A stretch of DNA of 6,775 nt, taken from positions 1 through 6,775 of the forward strand of contig DAOVJP010000073.1 in the NCBI GenBank assembly GCA_030673205.1, in the 5' to 3' direction. The DNA is from Thermoplasmata archaeon (GTDB lineage: Archaea; Thermoplasmatota; Thermoplasmata; JAGHBH01). The position numbers and the translations under genes were made by a program. The notes under the pieces are model-generated. The model saw nothing but the letters and a program-made list of their open reading frames with translations. It was not told the origin of the DNA and searched no databases. This document shows, piece by piece, positions 5,507 to 6,775 of the stretch; position 1 is the stretch's first letter, and every line of letters starts with the position of its first letter.

Positions 5507-6316
5507 ATGTCTTCAATGGATATTTGCAGTGAGGGTTATTCCGCCCCCATCAAGACGCTTCAAGCATTACCAACTTATCAGGGGAGCGCGGGGAGGCATA
5601 AATGTGCGGTTTGCGCTTATCAGCAAGGTATTATTGACAGCGTAGCTGGAGAACGTGAGAACGCGAAATTAGAATCCTGCGAACACGGAAATTCTGTCCC
5701 TCTTTCTATGATTCAGAGCCTTCACGATTATCAGGGTAAGAATGCAAGGCACAGGTGTGCAATCTGTGCTTATGCGATTGGCAAGGCGATAGGTGGCGGA
5801 TATAGAGATGAGATATCTATTGATAGATGGGTTCTTGTTAAGGAAGAAAGTCCTGGTGCACAGACTAAGCCTCCAGTGAAGAAGAGGCGGGCTGTGAAGG
5901 TCGATCACATCGCTAGAGATGTAAAAAGTCATAATTTGGGTTTGGCTGGAGAAAAGATGGTTCTCCGATTGGAGAAGGAGACTCTGATTAAGCACGGGAA
6001 ACCTGAGTTGGCTCAAAAAGTCGAGCATGTTTCGGTTGAACAAGGCGATGGCTTGGGATATGACATATTGTCCTTTACCTCTAAAGGAGAGGAGAAGTTC
6101 ATTGAAGTCAAGACTACTGTGGGTAACAAAAACACTCCTTTTGAGATTAGTAGTAATGAAATAGAGTTCTCAGAGGAAAAAGGTGAGAATTACTACTTAT
6201 ATCGCGTTTACAACTTTGGTGTTGGTAAAGAAACCGCCAATTACTATGCGATAAGAGGAAAAGTTAGTGATAATTTTGAGTTGGTCCCCACGAGATATCG
6301 GGCATACAAGAAATGA
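5507..6316 (+). CDS. Two zinc-finger-like repeats fused to a DUF3883 (PD-(D/E)XK-like) domain; probable defence nuclease
   Basis: Counted from the ATG at 5507 the protein has 269 residues. Residues 7-41 and 58-92 are two copies of one module, about 51 residues apart, of the form C-x2-G-x-S-x-P...YQG...RH-x-C-A-x-C-A-Y-x2-G. C7, H31, C33 and C36, and C58, H60, H82, C84 and C87, are candidate zinc ligands. A basic linker follows (PPVKKRRAVKVDH, 122-134). The C-terminal part, from GLAGEKMVLRLEKETL (about 145) on, matches DUF3883: GYDILSF with D186, then FIEVKTT with E200 and K202, a D-x13-E-x-K arrangement as in PD-(D/E)XK nucleases. Similar zinc modules occur in front of nuclease domains in restriction-type proteins. 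A start at 5456 (286 residues) is possible, but the TATA-like box at 5473-5480 favours 5507. Codon and base use are A+T-richer than in the genes to the left, suggesting transfer. Confidence 0.75.
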   Translation: MSSMDICSEGYSAPIKTLQALPTYQGSAGRHKCAVCAYQQGIIDSVAGERENAKLESCEHGNSVPLSMIQSLHDYQGKNARHRCAICAYAIGKAIGGGYRDEISIDRWVLVKEESPGAQTKPPVKKRRAVKVDHIARDVKSHNLGLAGEKMVLRLEKETLIKHGKPELAQKVEHVSVEQGDGLGYDILSFTSKGEEKFIEVKTTVGNKNTPFEISSNEIEFSEEKGENYYLYRVYNFGVGKETANYYAIRGKVSDNFELVPTRYRAYKK

Positions 6317-6319
6317 GTT

Positions 6320-6775
6320 TTACAAGTTAGAGGCTAGAATCTTCTCGAAAATTCCTTTTGATACCATATCCAGATTGAGCATGTAGTCGATATGGTTGAA
6401 CGTCTCTTCAAGAGGTCTCTTAGTGGTATGCCATCCCTTTCCATCTGTTATCCATATGAATCCATGCCCGTCATTTTTCCAATAGTCGAACATGGCTTTA
6501 TACTCTCCAGCAGTTGATTTGAGTTTTGAGCCGCCACCAGTATAGAAGTTTGTCTCGATTAAGTAGAGACCTTTTCCATTATTGATTACAAAGTCTATTC
6601 TTCGAGAAGACTTATCCACGGTCATCGTTAGACCCCACTCTTCTTTTACTTTGGGTGCTGTTGCCTCTCGAATGTATTCATATCCGTTTCTCTGGCATAT
6701 GTCTTTCACGTAGAATTCAACGTCTTCTTCCATCATCGTTCCGCCACGGTTCTTTCTTCCGTTCGTATCTAATCC
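6320..6775 (-). CDS. DpnII-family type II restriction endonuclease, N-terminal part outside the window
   Basis: The frame is open to the right edge. Before the ATG at 6736 it reads GLDTNGRKNRGGT, a stretch conserved in DpnII-type enzymes, so that ATG is internal and the gene continues beyond 6775. The visible 151 residues hold DKSSRRIDFVI with the likely catalytic Asp, LYLIETNFYTGGGSKLKS with the Glu (the family has E-T-N where most PD-(D/E)XK enzymes have E-x-K), then FIWITDGKGW and the C-terminal FNHIDYMLNL. Family members cut unmethylated GATC and are paired with a Dam-like adenine methyltransferase, which would be expected to the right of the window. GATC specificity is inferred from family. 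The TAA stop (6322-6320) is 3 nt from the end of the convergent DUF3883 gene. A+T-rich, like that neighbour. Confidence 0.9.
   Translation of the reverse strand, partial: GLDTNGRKNRGGTMMEEDVEFYVKDICQRNGYEYIREATAPKVKEEWGLTMTVDKSSRRIDFVINNGKGLYLIETNFYTGGGSKLKSTAGEYKAMFDYWKNDGHGFIWITDGKGWHTTKRPLEETFNHIDYMLNLDMVSKGIFEKILASNL

Overview
The window looks like a stretch of archaeal chromosome, most likely from the Thermoplasmata side of the Euryarchaeota. This rests on archaeal-type genes (Pth2, an Spt5 of NGN plus KOW, a DUF99/endonuclease dU protein, a KaiC-like ATPase, and a DUF6015-like protein, a family I know from Thermoplasmata). It also rests on TATA-like boxes about 27-36 nt upstream of several start codons, with little or no room for a leader. 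The lineage is inference; no rRNA or other strong marker is present.

Layout: 1-354 (+) is the C-terminal end of a KaiC/RadA-like ATPase. It runs tail to tail into a site-2-protease-like membrane metalloprotease with two PDZ-like regions (1982-351, -), preceded by a small DUF6015-like gene (2386-2006, -). A 311-nt divergent intergenic region holds promoters for both sides and a set of degenerate repeats. It leads to a rightward operon: a DUF1616-like membrane protein with a coiled coil and a repetitive acidic tail, then pth2, then a DUF99/endonuclease dU gene (2698-4536). That operon ends tail to tail on spt5 (4970-4533, -), with overlapping stop codons. All of this is G+C-rich, compact, core-type gene content.

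From about 4971 to 5506 there is no convincing gene. The stretch holds the spt5 promoter, a dense row of perfect or near-perfect hairpins mixed with short direct repeats (about 5012-5256), an oligo-T tract (5355-5367) and two copies of the palindrome GGCATATGCC. To the right the sequence becomes clearly A+T-richer (23 G/C of 60 at 6181-6240, against 37 of 60 at 3661-3720) and the content becomes restriction/defence-like. It has a protein with two Cys/His zinc-finger-like repeats fused to a DUF3883, PD-(D/E)XK-like domain (5507-6316, +), and, convergent with it and 3 nt away, a DpnII-family (GATC) restriction endonuclease (6775-6320, -) that runs off the right edge.

The region of most interest is the right third: a probable island boundary next to spt5, marked by the hairpin cluster and followed by a DpnII-type restriction gene and an unusual zinc-finger/DUF3883 nuclease-like protein. 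The left two thirds appear to be ordinary archaeal housekeeping sequence.
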